A DNA stretch of 64,000 nt from assembly GCF_016906535.1 (NCBI RefSeq), contig NC_057375.1, forward strand, positions 2,294,001-2,358,000, written 5' to 3'. The notes under the pieces were generated by a model. It saw only the letters and a list, made by a program, of their open reading frames with translations. It had not been told where the DNA came from and did not search any database. This document shows positions 30,306 through 42,600 of the stretch, piece after piece (within the stretch, counting starts at the first letter, position 1; each line of letters opens with the position of its first letter). Source of the DNA: Rhizoctonia solani. Taxonomy: Eukaryota > Basidiomycota > Agaricomycetes > Cantharellales > Ceratobasidiaceae. Position numbers and translations under genes: made by a program.

Positions 30306-32316
30306 TCACAGATGAACGGTACAAAGCTGCTTTAGAGTTTTGAGCGGCGGAACGAAGAAATACCCGCCTCCGCGGGGGATTATGAAGCGCCTAACATTGA
30401 GTTCATGTCCCATGTTATCGGTCGTTACACGTGCCTCTGACGGCTTTGACTGGTCGTTCTGCCCAATCAAGGGATCTAATCCCCATACATTGAAGTTTGA
30501 GCTATTGTGTTTGGTAGGAGGAAAATCCGGGTTATTTGCCCACACTGAAATAGATTAGGAGCTTAGTTTACCAATTCGACCTGATATGCATAAGGTCTTA
30601 CTAGTCTGCTGGAATTGGGATCCTTGGACAATATCATTTTGGTAAGCAACAAAGGCTAGCCCGCGGCTATGTCTTGTCTTGTGCTCATTACTCTCTTCAG
30701 GTTTTACTTCTAAAATTAGCGAGGTGCGGTGAGCATGTATCAGCTCTTGCATTTTGTCACATCATTCAGAATGTTCATACCCGGCCCATACGCGATTCCT
30801 GCTCGTATAATATTACTCTGATCGAAGTCGAACTTCTTTTCATAGTTTTCTGAATTCGTATAGTCGACACGGGGGTTCAGTTTACGGATGTGCGCTGAGA
30901 ACGGACATCTCGCTTGGTCGTCAGGCTTGAATAAGAAATTATTGACCTGCATCGGATCGTTGGCGATGGACGGGTTGTCTTCATGTAGCGAGAGCTCTAA
31001 AGGTGTTCCTACAGTTCCAGTGGTTATGTGATTGTTGAATCGTCCAAGCGATATGGAAAACAAACCGCTTGGCCATCGTCCAACCAACTGGGCAGCACGT
31101 AGCGCAGCACCCTTCTGCTCAAGTTGATCAGGTGAGATTCCAGGTATTTTTAGATCAATCGCGTTATCTGCTGTCCATTTGTGAAACTCTGGGACTAGTT
31201 GGTCGTACTGTCTAAAAGCCATATAGCTTCCATTTTTAGCCCAACTAGGACGCTTGAACGCCTCGCCTTTCTCGCCAGTGCGGTCATTATCGCCTGGGTC
31301 CCCCACCAGAATGTTACCTGTGAAATATGAAGACAGGATTTATAAGCAATAAAACCGAGGGTTTTATGGACAAATAAAATCAGTAGCATACCGCGTTCCG
31401 CTTCCAGCTGTCCTGGAACTTTCTGACATTCACAAAATACGCCTTTCAACCATGGATTTGAAATTCCATCCTTCCTGGTGCAGAGGTGAGAGTCGAACAT
31501 ACTATAACTTAACCACGATTTCTTACCAGCCAAAATGCTCATATCCCTGAGGTATGGATGACTAAATAACTTCATAATTGAAATCATGGAGACCAACCTT
31601 GTTAGAACCAGGGCAAACCTGACCTCTAAGCTCGTAAATTACTTGTCCATTATCACCAAGGGATGAATTGATATCATCCCTGAACTTTTTCAGAGTAAAG
31701 TCCGAATCACTGGCAACAAGTAGGATACCATGAATTTGGTCATGTTGCTTTTTGAATTCTTCAATCCATTCCTTTGGCACCCCTTCTTTTATAGGGTCAC
31801 CTAGCTGTGCAGCGCATGCTAATTGTCCTTGCTTGAGGACATCAGGAGTATCAAAATCAGCATAAAGCTCTTTGGGGTCAAGACCTAGAGTTTCAAGACC
31901 ATTATAGGTAAATGCAATGTTGACAAATCCCATGGACAACAAATCCTTAGTTCCTGTAGTCTTGAAGCTTGCAATACTCTCCCTGGCATTGATGACAACT
32001 TGAGTAGATGATATCTTGGGGAATAGACTTGGCATTGTGTGTTGCTTGAAAGATGCTATAAGAAACAAACTCAGCAACAGCTTAAGCCCTTTCATGAGTG
32101 CAGACCTGCATCTCAAATCTGAAAGAAAATAAAATCTTCCATGTGTTTTGGAAACTGGACACTGTTTTGTGAAGGTAAGCTCCCAGATTCATAGAAGTTC
32201 AAAATAAGGTGTGCATACATGACATCTCCCTGGACATTGTCAAGATCTACCTCAGACTTGAAGTCCTTGTTGGGACACTTGGCAGTATGAGTAAATATTA
32301 ATTGTTTTGTAGTCAT
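30306..32316 (-). pseudogene. Dye-decolorizing peroxidase, copy A (one stop codon)
   Basis: Multi-exon gene with ATG at 32316-32314. Exon 1 ends at 32219 (LDNVQGDV), exon 2 is 32106-32179, exon 3 starts at 32044, and the last exon ends at 30306. The DyP motifs are present: the GxxDG motif as GWKDG formed across an intron near 31510-31560, FRQYDQLVPEFHKW, and the heme-ligand segment RCPFSAHIRKLNPR. These heme enzymes oxidise dyes and lignin-like phenolics. No signal peptide is seen. Exon 2 has TGA at 32113-32115 where copy B has CGT, and the next intron starts GTCTGC instead of the GTATGT of copy B, so this copy is probably inactive unless spliced differently. Confidence 0.75.
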
Positions 32317-32399
32317 TGTGTAGAGAGGAGACAATGCAAGGTCACCCATGATCAGGCAGAACCTTTGCCTAGTAGTGTATATATTCAGGCCCATTGAAT

Positions 32400-33752
32400 A
32401 GAGTTTATCAATATGGTATTATTGAATAGGATCTACAAACACTTGTGATGACATGCCAGCATTTTTGCCATCTGTTATGGATATGACATTTCTTCAATAA
32501 TCTGTACTTATTTCATTAATTACACTAGTAATCTTACAGTAAATAAATGAGATAAAGATGCAAACTAAGGTTTTCAAGGTCCCTCTATCCAATTGCAACC
32601 TTTGCAAAACCTATAAACCTCAGGAATACCCTTAATATGCGACATCTTTAGCATATATGCTGTTTTCTCACTCATTTAAATATACATAAATTCAGCTGAG
32701 TAGATAAACAGTAACAAGCAATATTTCTCCTTTTTTAGTATTTATTATACAAGATTCTATCTTGTGGCTACACACAGAAATATTCAGGGTCCCCCCTGTT
32801 GCATAGGCAAGTGCTCCGGCGCTTAATCAGCGCTTAAGCGCCGACGCACTAAATGCGCATTTTCTCCATTACCCGGGCATCTCACACTGCCAAATTGCTT
32901 GCGCTTAGGTGCGCCTATTTGTGCGCTCCAGAACGCTGGGTCAAACACCCAAAACGGACAATATTTGGCAGAGTTATGCCTCATTTACTGTAAGTACCCA
33001 ATGCAGTGGTATCCTACCTTTGGGACTGTTTACTCCAAGGATGAAACACTTAGCCTTGGGACATCTAAGGACCCACACAGGTAAATACTGCCTTGGGGCA
33101 AATATTAGGAACTGTTGTTTGTTTACTATGTACCAAAGTATTGGCTCCATCAAGTGTTTCAGTTGCCACATGTACCCCCTGTACCCCCTCTTGGTATCAA
33201 TCATGTATATACTTGTTTGTGTGCCTTCTCAGGGTATAAAAGGACCCTGTAAAGACACTTCTAATGCATCCATTTATCCACTCTTATATATTGGCATATA
33301 CACACAAGCCTTTAACAGCTTATCTATAAGTCCTATACTTATTAGGCAAATCCTGTAAATCCTGTACATTAGTCAGGTAACCCTCTTACCTAAGGTACTA
33401 TCCCAGAGACCTTAAGTATACATACCCTTAGTCACTTGGGCTTAAGTAACATTAGTCTAAGGTACTATACATGACCAACCACCTGCACTTCATAGTTGCT
33501 AGACTATTTGTTAGGAGTTGTTATTCCTGATAACCTAGCCTATATTGTGCATATATTCTGTGCATATATTCTGATTCTTAATACTAGTTCTTAGTTATTC
33601 CCATATACATTTTGTATATATTGATTCTTTCTTACTCCTGTACTTACACAACTCTTAACACCATCCCTCTTTGCTTGACTTGGGGTCCCCAATAAGATGT
33701 CAAGTAAGAGATCAGATGCAAGTTTTTTGACAAATTGGAGAAGGCAATGTCC
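32400..33752. other. TE debris inserted upstream of DyP copy A
   Basis: No gene seen. GGCGCTTA words near 32820, TATAAAAGG near 33235 and ACCAACCACCTG near 33475 repeat the order of the debris at 7740-8600. Copy B of the peroxidase lacks this block: the upstream flank resumes in copy A at about 34337. Confidence 0.45.
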
Positions 33753-33757
33753 CACCC

Positions 33758-34331
33758 TGTTACACCCTCTTGAAATATACCATCAGAATCCCCTGAATTT
33801 TCTATTATTTTTAGTATTTTTTATGGACTCTATATCTTTTGTTTTTTGATCATGTGATCTTGGCGCTTATTATGCCAAGATGCTGTGCCAAGATGCTGTG
33901 CCAAGGGTGCTTAGGAGAAATCCATGCTTCTGCGCAGCCTGCAGCATGCTTCTCTTTTCACATGTAGTCTTCTATTCACACATGCACAGACCACATGTAC
34001 TTAGAAGTTTTGTCTATATATACAGCAGGAAAATTGCTTGGAAACATCAAGTTGATTTTACCTTGTCTCTCATTCATTAGAGGAGGTTATCAGAAAGCCA
34101 GCTAAGTAGCTGGCTGCCAGTAGTCCAATGCACTTACCCCTTTTACTCACTTACCATACCTCCAGGGCTCAGCCCCCCTTGTCAATAGTAGTTAGAAGTA
34201 GGACGCCATAAGCGTCATAGTTACAGTAGTATAGCAGTAGTATAGCCTTAGATAGCAACTTGCAGTGTTTAGTACAGCCTTAAGTGCCCATCTACCAGCG
34301 TGCACCCAACCTTACAGTTGGCATGCAACAC
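33758..34331 (+). repeat. Solo LTR, chromovirus family 1
   Basis: 574 bp, TGTTACACCC to GGCATGCAACA, with target duplication CACCC (33753-33757 and 34332-34336). Same U3/TATA/R plan as the 37414 element but diverged. A solo LTR arises by recombination between two LTRs. Confidence 0.9.
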
Positions 34332-34734
34332 ACCCAGTCAACTAATCTCTGTTTGGATGTGAAGAGTGAGTTTTGTTTGGAATGGCACTGTCTTATTCCA
34401 TAAGCTATCTATGGAACCAACCAAGTATACTGTAGTTGTCAAAATAAGAACAACATGTCATGTCACACAATGTGATTTTTGTTGTTCAATTTTTGCCAAG
34501 TAACAGTGGTTCTGAGGCTCCATTGTTCAACTTTGCCCAAAATGTCAAACATGAATGAGTATATACAAATGAGCAGAATTTTTATTAAGGAATGTATGTA
34601 TATATGTTTTCTAAATGAGATCAATTACTCCATATCAACATTGCTCTCCCATCATCCTCACTATCAGTTAGAACCTTGTCACCAATGTATACAATATCCC
34701 CCTTGTGCTTTGACACAGACTCAGGAAGCCAGAA

Positions 34735-35280
34735 TGTTACACCCTTACAAATTATACCATTAGACTTGGACAATTTTTCTCTTATTTTTAGCTTTTTTTA
34801 TGGACTTGATAGCTTTTGTTTTTTGATCACATGATCTTGGTGGTTGTTACACCCTCCTAACATATACCACTAGATTTGCCTGATTTTTCTGATATTTTTA
34901 CTATTTTTTCCAAACTCATTATCTTTAGTTTTCCAATCACATGATCTTGGCACTTACTATGCCAAGATGCTGTGCCAAGATGCTGTGCCAAGGCCGCTTA
35001 GGAGAAATCCACGCTTCTGCGCAGCCTGCAGCACGCTTCTTACTTTATATGTAAACTTCTTTCTCCCACGCACATGGACCACCTGTAGATAGTCTCTTGT
35101 GTTATATAAACAGCAGGAAAATTGCTTGGAGACCCCAAGTCAATTTTACCTTGTCTCTAATCACAGACAGGCCCAGTAGTCCAGCTAAGTAGCTGGAACC
35201 TTCAGAAGCATTGCACTCACTCCTGCCTCAGACAGACCTACCACACCTCCAGGCCTAAGGCCCCTCCTCACCATAGATAG
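34735..35280 (+). repeat. Two truncated family-1 LTRs, one inside the other
   Basis: An LTR start at 34735 is cut at 34844 by a second LTR start (TGTTACACCC at 34845). The second retains TATA and R (AAGTCAATTTTACC near 35125) and is cut at about 35280. No target duplication could be confirmed. Confidence 0.6.
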
Positions 35281-35818
35281 TGTCAGAGCCAACAACTACC
35301 ACAGGGTAAGCCTAACAAGCTATTGCCTAATATAGGACTTATCAGCTAGTAGGATCTAACAGAGCTCAAGGCAACTGCCAGATAAGGGGTTGGACAAGAC
35401 CAATATAGTAAGTGTGCACTGTGCTATAAAGATAGCTGGGCAAAGGACCCTTGACAGGGACTGGTATGCTCTCAGGCAATACTCTTAAGTGTATGTCTTA
35501 GGGTAGTAGTGTTGAATGAGGATAAGAGGTTGAGTTCTGAGGCTTAAGGCTCTCAGAACCCTCCTTATATATTCAACAGAGAAGGGGAAGAGTAATTACA
35601 TGTACAAACATAACAACAAAGATAAGGTCACATGACCAGAGATAAGAAAGACATGATCACATGACTAAAGGTCATGTGATTAGATTACATAATAAGCGCT
35701 CAGCGCCTAAATAGCATAAAGATGCATATATCCATAAATCTTCATGAAGATAGCGCATATATTCACTATTTCTTTGACTTAGTGGATTCTAAGGTGGTCA
35801 CGCCTCTAGGGCATGACA
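35281..35818 (-). repeat. LTR-like block of uncertain family
   Basis: Begins TGTCAGAGCC and ends GGGCATGACA. A promoter-like TATATATT lies near 35566 with layout similar to the family-2 LTR (minus). No target duplication, so the ends are tentative. Confidence 0.35.
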
Positions 35819-36860
35819 TGTTATACTCCACTGTAAGGTGGGGTACACGCTGGTGGAACAGGTGCTTGTGGCCATACTACTACAGGTATTGCTTATCTAA
35901 CTATCTAATTAGGCTGTGCTACTAACTACTAGTCCACTTAAGGTGGCTTGTCATAACCCATATCTGGAGGGGTTATTACCATATATATCCACTGTCAAAG
36001 ATATATATAGTATATATGATGCACAGTGATATATTAATAATATAAGTTGCTGGGGGACGTTGCACTCCCCCCGCCCCCCTAGCTGCGGGCCAATGTTAAT
36101 GCCCGCAGGCAAGGTCTGAATAATATATTATTATAGAAGAGATTATGTCATCCCCCCCCCCCTCAAATCCATAGTAGTTTAGTATAGTATTTGATAAAGG
36201 ACTGGAGGGGGGGAGGTCATGTGACCTGGACTTAGAGAATATCACTAAGTCCAGCCATGTTGACCATAAGTCTCTTATATGTGGGAACTTGGAGGTTCTG
36301 AGTGTATATGTGCTAGTATATGCGTGCTTGCGGTCATGTTGGTGTGTAACATGAGTGTGTTGGAGGCTTGACAAGGTCAGGGCTCATGGAAATAATGGAA
36401 AGGGTTGTGACATGGCTACTAACTATCTAATTCTAGAGCAAAGGGGCCAGAGGCCTGGAGGTGTGGTAGGTAAGGTAGAGGGGGTAAGTGGCTTCTGAGG
36501 ACTGGGGGCTGGTTACTTAGTTGGCTGAGTACCTTCTCTAATGAATAAGAGACAAAGTAAAATCAACTTGGGGTTTCCAAGTGATTTTCCTGCTGTATAT
36601 ATAGACATAGAGGCGCTATTTACATGGTCTGTGCGCATGAGAAAAGAAGTACTTATATGAAATAAGAAGAGTGCTGCGGGCTGTGCAGAAGTGTGGATTT
36701 CTCCTAAGCACCCTTGGCACAGCATCTTGGTGCAGCATCTTGGCATAATAAGCGCCAAGATCACGTGATTGAAAAAGTAAAGATAAAGGGTTTGTAAAAA
36801 ATACTAAAAATATCAGAAAAAAGAGGGGAATCCAATGGTATATGTTAGGGGATTGTAACA
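35819..36860 (-). repeat. Family-1 LTR (minus) interrupted by a Rep-family solo LTR
   Basis: The two parts, 35819-35948 and 36418-36860, add up to 573 bp and run TGTTATACTCC to GGGGATTGTAACA. The interruption is the LTR at 35949-36412 with its target duplication. Confidence 0.85.
35949..36412 (-). repeat. Solo LTR of the Rep-carrying element family
   Basis: 464 bp, reverse complement of the LTRs at 8900 and 20867, flanked by TGGCT (35944-35948 and 36413-36417). The stem-loop survives at 36226-36254. It proves that this LTR family moves as a normal 5-bp-duplicating element. Confidence 0.92.
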
Positions 36861-36878
36861 AAAAGACAATGCATTAAA

Positions 36879-37024
36879 TGGTTTTATCTGATCAAATGGA
36901 AGGGATATGGACTGGAGGATAACTCATGGGAACCCAAAGAGCTTCTGGAACACAGCCAGGAGGAAATCCAATGCTTCAACAGGTCACAGCTGAAAAAGGC
37001 TTGTGACTCTGCCAAGAGCCTTTA
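36879..37024 (+). pseudogene. pol: C-terminal chromodomain fragment of an old chromovirus pol
   Basis: Encodes WFYLIKWKGYG followed by the family C-terminus and the stop, then the polypurine tract and an LTR at 37036. Everything upstream in the element is lost. Confidence 0.85.
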
Positions 37025-37413
37025 AGGGGGAGCAATGTTACACCCTCTTAACATATACCACTAGATCTGCCTGATTTTTCTAATATTTTTACTATTTTTT
37101 CCAAACTCATTATCTTTAGTTTTCCAATCATGTGATCTTGGCGCTTACTATGCCAAGATGCCATGCCAAGATGCTGTGCCAAGGGCGCTTAGGAGAAATC
37201 CACGCTTCTGCGCAGCCCGCAGCATGCTTCTTACTTTATATGTACAGTTCTTTTCCCACATGCATGGACCAGCTGTAGATAGTCTCTTTTGTTATATAAA
37301 CAGCAGGAAAATTGCTTGGAGACCCCAAGTCAATTTTACCTTGTCTCTCAATCACAGGACAGGTTATCAGAAGCCAGCTAAGTGGCTTGGCTGCCAGTGG
37401 TACCAAACTTACC

Positions 37414-37975
37414 TGTTATAACCTCCTTAACTATACCATCAGAATCGCCCGAATTTTCTATTATTTTTAGTATTTTTTACGGACTTCATATCTTATGTTT
37501 TTCGATCACGTGATCTCGGCGCTTATTATGCCGAGATGCCGCGCCGAGATGCCGTGCCAAGGGCGCTTAGGAGAAATCCACGCTTCTGCGCAGCCCGCAG
37601 CACGCTTCTCATTTGTCCTCTGTACTTCTTTCTCTCACGCGCACAGACCATGTAGATAGTGTGCTTTGTCTATATATACAGCAGGAAAATCACTTGGAGA
37701 CCCCAAGTTGATTTTACCTCGTCTCAGATTCATTGAGGAGGATATCCAGCCAGCTAAGTAGCCGGCCCCTTAACCTTCAGAAGTTACTCCCTTATCTTCA
37801 CTCACCACACCTCCCAGGCCTAAGGCCCCCCCACAGTAGTATAGAAGTAGCAGGCCGCCTTAAGCGGTATTAGTATAGCCTAGTTTAGTAGATTAGTCAG
37901 CAGTGTCTTGTACTAGTTACGGCCCTAAGCGCCCATTCCCACTAGTGTGTGACCACCTTACAGTGGCTCACGACA
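37414..37975 (+). repeat. 5' LTR of chromovirus copy 3
   Basis: 562 bp. GATCACGTGATC, the repeated GCCGAGATGCCG word, TATATATA at 37671 and RNA start AAGTTGATTTTAC at 37705 (34 bases later). Confidence 0.96.
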
Positions 37976-37990
37976 TTGTAAAATCGACTT
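37976..37990 (+). promoter_or_regulatory. Primer-binding site, self-priming type
   Basis: TTGTAAAATCGACTT abuts the LTR. From the third base it pairs with AAGTTGATTTTAC of the LTR through 12 standard pairs and one G-U. Compared with copy 1, one paired position changed on both sides (A-T to G-C), which is covariation. Confidence 0.75.
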
Positions 37991-38494
37991 TCTGTAGGCT
38001 TTGATCGACAAGGAGAAGGTCCCCTGTACTAGCACAAGGGAAATCACGTGATTGGGGCCACTTTGCGGGACATAATAATCAAAAGTCCCCCACCCCCACG
38101 TAGTACCGAATTGCTATAAGGCAGACGGATCCTAATCCCCCGCTTACCACGTGTTTTGCCGGAACACAGCAGATAGCGACCCTAGACAGCTGATTCACCC
38201 GCTTGCTAAAAACCCGCCCATATCACGATCGCCAGATCTGTTGATTTGTTGTAGGGATAGTCCAACGCTAGGTGTCTGACGCAAGGGTTTAGCGTTCACA
38301 CTCTGCACAAAAACCGCCCATAAGTCCTGATATAGGCACCCTTCCCCACGCCGTTTTTCACAATTCCATCCACACGCTCTGGCGTCCCACACCCCTACTC
38401 CCGTCCCTCTAGTCGTACCAGCCGTCGCTCAGTTCCATCCCATTCCCAACCACCCACTCGCAGCCCATCTCCCACTGCGCAAGACTTGTCAGAA

Positions 38495-39688
38495 ATGGAA
38501 CCAGAGCCGACCATTAGCGCTCTCCTCGAGGCTATCACAGCCCTCACAGCCACCGTTGGGTCCTTACAGGACCAAATCCGCTCCCAAGGCCAACAGCTCA
38601 GCGAGCTCAAAGCCATATGCAAAGAGACCGCGGACCTTCTCGGTGACAAGGACCAAGGGGGAGCCACCCAAACCCAAGCACAGCCTGGCCCATCGACTGG
38701 GCCTATTACCCCTCCTTCTCATACAGGAGGACAAGCCGACACTCCAAGAACGGCTAGGCCTGGGCTCAGGGACCCTTTCCGCCCCACCAGAGGCACCACT
38801 GGGTACGACTCCGAGGAAGAACAGCCAAGGAGGATCAAGGAGGAACCTTGCGGAGCGCTTAGGGATCTAAGGACCCTCACCCCCTTCAGTTTGGGCTTGG
38901 ACACCAAACGTCCCAAAATGGAGCTACCAGATCCATTCAAAGGGGAGATTCGAGGGCGAAAGGCGGTTCAATGGCTAGACCGCATGCTGTTATGGGGGGC
39001 CCTTCACAGGGACCAATTTGAAGAGGACAAACAGTTGATTGTCTGGATCCTCTATCACATGGAGGATAAAGCCGCTGATTGGGCACTCCCTATTATTGGG
39101 AATATCCTCAAGGGGGAAACCAATGCCCCCACGACCATCCCTGCCTTGTCAACCAAGTTCAAGGAAGCCTTTGCGGATCCAGACGCCAAAAGGGCCGCCG
39201 CCAGGAAAATCGCGGCACTCTCCCAAACCACTACCACCTCCGAGTACGTCACGGAGTTCCGCAATCTCATGGCGGAATTAGACTGGAACGAGGAAGCCTA
39301 CATTGCGCAGTTCACACGAGGCCTCCACTGGAAGGTGAAGGAATTGCTATCGACCAAAGATAGCGTTCCTGACGAACTCAAGGCAATTTTTGCGGCTTCT
39401 ATAAAAATTGACAACATTCGCCGCGAAAACAAGGAGAACCGCCCAAAGAAGGCACCTGCCAAGTCCCCGGCTACCGTAGCCACCACTTCCACCACCACTC
39501 AACGGGTCCGACTGTCAGAGGACCCCAATTACGTAACACCGGAAGAAAGGGATTGCCGCCGCACGTCTGGCCTCTGCGTCAAGTGCGGTCAAAAGGGACA
39601 TGGTATCAAACAGTGCCCCAATGGCTGGAAGGCCACATTCAAAGAGGTGGCTAAGGTTGCTGAGGAATCAGAATTGGGAAAAGATTGA
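38495..39688 (+). CDS. gag: Gag of chromovirus copy 3
   Basis: 397 residues from ATG 38495; a TTG lies three codons upstream. It has an N-terminal helical segment (LEAITALTATVGSLQDQIRS), linker, the retrotransposon gag domain (AVQWLDRMLLWGALHRDQF onward) and a C-terminal CCHC knuckle, CVKCGQKGHGIKQC. No lesion. It ends at TGA 39686-39688, four bases after the GGGAAAA slip site. Confidence 0.95.
   Translation: MEPEPTISALLEAITALTATVGSLQDQIRSQGQQLSELKAICKETADLLGDKDQGGATQTQAQPGPSTGPITPPSHTGGQADTPRTARPGLRDPFRPTRGTTGYDSEEEQPRRIKEEPCGALRDLRTLTPFSLGLDTKRPKMELPDPFKGEIRGRKAVQWLDRMLLWGALHRDQFEEDKQLIVWILYHMEDKAADWALPIIGNILKGETNAPTTIPALSTKFKEAFADPDAKRAAARKIAALSQTTTTSEYVTEFRNLMAELDWNEEAYIAQFTRGLHWKVKELLSTKDSVPDELKAIFAASIKIDNIRRENKENRPKKAPAKSPATVATTSTTTQRVRLSEDPNYVTPEERDCRRTSGLCVKCGQKGHGIKQCPNGWKATFKEVAKVAEESELGKD
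39676..39682 (+). promoter_or_regulatory. Putative -1 frameshift site GGGAAAA (gag-pol)
   Basis: Reads G GGA AAA in the gag frame; a -1 slip enters pol as AGA TTG AAG. Conserved with copy 1. Confidence 0.75.
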
Positions 39689-42600
39689 AGTCGAGGACTG
39701 CTGCCAAGCCCCCGACTCAGAAAAAGGACATTGTAGATACTTGCGTAGAATTTGTTTCTGTTGGACTCGACTCTAATAAAAAACCGCTATTATTTATCAA
39801 TCTACACGTCCAAAATTCCCAGGCAGAACCCATTAAAACCCTTATAGATTCCGGCGCTACCTCCAACTTCATATCCCCGAGCTTAGTAGAAAAACTCAAA
39901 ATCCCAAAAACCCAACTCGAAAATCCACGAGTTGTGAGAATGTTAGATGGTACAATCTCCCAGACTGGTCGCATATGGCACCAGGTTCATCTCACGGTTT
40001 CGGCCAATGGCCACACCCACTCCATCCCATTTCTTGTTTGCCCCATTGGCAATACCCCGGCAATCCTAGGCATGACTTGGTTAACGGCAGAAGCTCCTCT
40101 CATCGATTGGCAACAGGGACTAGTCACATTCCCTGAACAAATTCAGATTGCCTCAGAAGAGGAAGCAGACTCAAACCCTTTAGCGGATCTTCCCCCACAG
40201 TACCACGAGTTTGCTAAAGTCTTTGGTGAAGAAGAGTTCAAGGTCCTCCCGCCACATAGGGAGTATGACATATCTATTGACCTCGTTTCGGACGCCAAAC
40301 TGTCTCCAGGACCAATATACGGCATGACTGACGCGGAATCCAAGGCACTGAAGCAACACATAGACGAAGAATTGGCAACAGGAAAAATCCGTCCTAGTAC
40401 CTCTTCTGCCGGCGCCCCCGTCATGTTTGTCAAGAAGGCGGACGGATCTCTTAGATTGGTAGTTGATTACAGGAAGTTGAACGAGGTCACCCATAAGAAT
40501 GTATATCCTTTACCAAGACAGGACGACCTCATGGCCAAACTCAGGCATGCCAAGATCTTCACTAAATTGGATTTACGCTGGGGCTACAATAACGTCAGGA
40601 TCAAAGAAGGAGATGAGTGGAAGACAGCGTTCAGGACCAAATACGGGTTATTCAAATATCTGGTAATGCCGTTTGGCCTTACCAATGCCCCCGCTGCCTT
40701 CCAGCATTTCATGAATGACCTATTCAGGGATCTCATTGACGTCACAGTGGTTATATACTTGGATGATATCTTGATCTTTTCGGAAAAACCTGAGGAACAC
40801 CCATCCCATGTCAGGGAAGTACTATCCCGGTTACTAAAGAATCAGCTATTCTGTAAACTATCGAAGTGCCACTTCCATGTCACTACAGTAGATTACCTTG
40901 GCATTGTTATCTCCCCAGCCGGTTTTTCCATGGACCAGAAGAAGATTGAAGCCGTCACCACATGGCCCACACCTAAAACAGTCAAGCAGGTCCAGGCCTT
41001 CTTGGGTTTTGTCAATTATCTCCGCCGGTTCATTCCTAATTTTAGCTCCATTGCGCGCCCTCTACATAACCTCACCAAAAAGGAGACCCCTTGGTCATGG
41101 GGTAACCTAGAGGAAACGGCCTTCCAGGAACTGAAAACCCTTGTCACCCGGGCACCCGTCCTAATCCACTCCAACCCTAACCTCCCCTACTACCTAGAAA
41201 CGGATGCATCAGGCGTAGCCATGGGAGCTATCTTAAGTCAACAAGGAGAGGATAACCGCCTTCACCCAGTTGCATATATGTCCAAGTCCTTCTCCGGAGC
41301 AGAAGCCAACTATGACACCCACGATAAGGAACTTTTGGCAATCATCAAGGCACTGGAGGAATGGCGGATATTCTTGGAAGCAACGGAAAAACCAATCCAG
41401 GTCTTTACAGATCACAGAAACCTGGAATACTGGATGCATGCTAGGACCTTCAACAGGAGACACGCGCGCTGGCGGATTTTCCTGAGCAATTTCCATTTCG
41501 AGATACACTACCGCCCAGGGAAGCAATCAGGAAAACCGGACGCACTGTCAAGAAGATCAGACTATGTTGACCAACCTCCAGAACCAGAAGTCATGCTACC
41601 AGCAGAAGTCTTTGCCAATACGTCAGAAGAGGAGCTGGAAATTGTCACGGAAATACGCTCCAAGCTAAGGGAAGACCCATCCCTTGAGCCTATCATCCAG
41701 TTCCTAACTGAAGACGCGGATAATGCTCCTCCCTCCATTCGGAAAGCTTACAGAGATTACAACTGGGAGGAAGATCTACTTTGGTATCAAGGGAAACTTG
41801 TGGTCCCAGACTCAGAGGCCCTGAAGGAACGATTACTCAGGGAATTTCATGACTCCCCACTAGCGGGCCATCCGGGTCAACAGAGAACCCTTGAACTCCT
41901 AAGTCGTAACTACTGGTGGCCAGGGATGAAATCAACAGCCAAGGAATGGGTAGAATGTTGTCCTATCTGCCAAGCCAACCGACGCGCCCATGCTCCTGTC
42001 ATTGCCCTTAAACCCCTAGAAGTCCCCCCTTATCCGTTCCACACCATCTCTTATGACTTCATTACAGGGTTCCCCAAGTCCCAAGGTCACGACGCTATAC
42101 TGGTGGTAATAGACTCCTTTTCCAAATTTGGCCACTTCATCCCCACTTCCAAGAAGGTCACAGCTAGGGGTCTGGCAGATCTATTCATTACCCACGTCTG
42201 GAAACTCCATGGGCTACCTGTCAAAACAGTCTCGGATAGAGGAACTACCTTCACAGGGAAATTCCTAAGGGCACTTTACCAGCGACTCGGAGTAAAACCA
42301 GCATTCTCCTTGGCTTATCACCCAGAGTCAGATGGGCAAACGGAAAGAGTCAACCAGTTCATCGAGTTTTACCTACGCTCCTACGTAGCAGCCAATCATT
42401 CCGATTGGGCAGCTTGGCTACCATTGGCAGAATATGCGTACAATAATGCCAAACACGCAGCAACGGGAAAAACACCCTTTGAACTGGTCTACGGACAAAA
42501 CCCAGTGATGAACCCTTCCAATGTCCCAGCCAACGTACCAGAGGCAGACAATGTAGCAGACACACTAGCCCGGGAATGGAAGGAAGCTGAGTCAGCCCTC

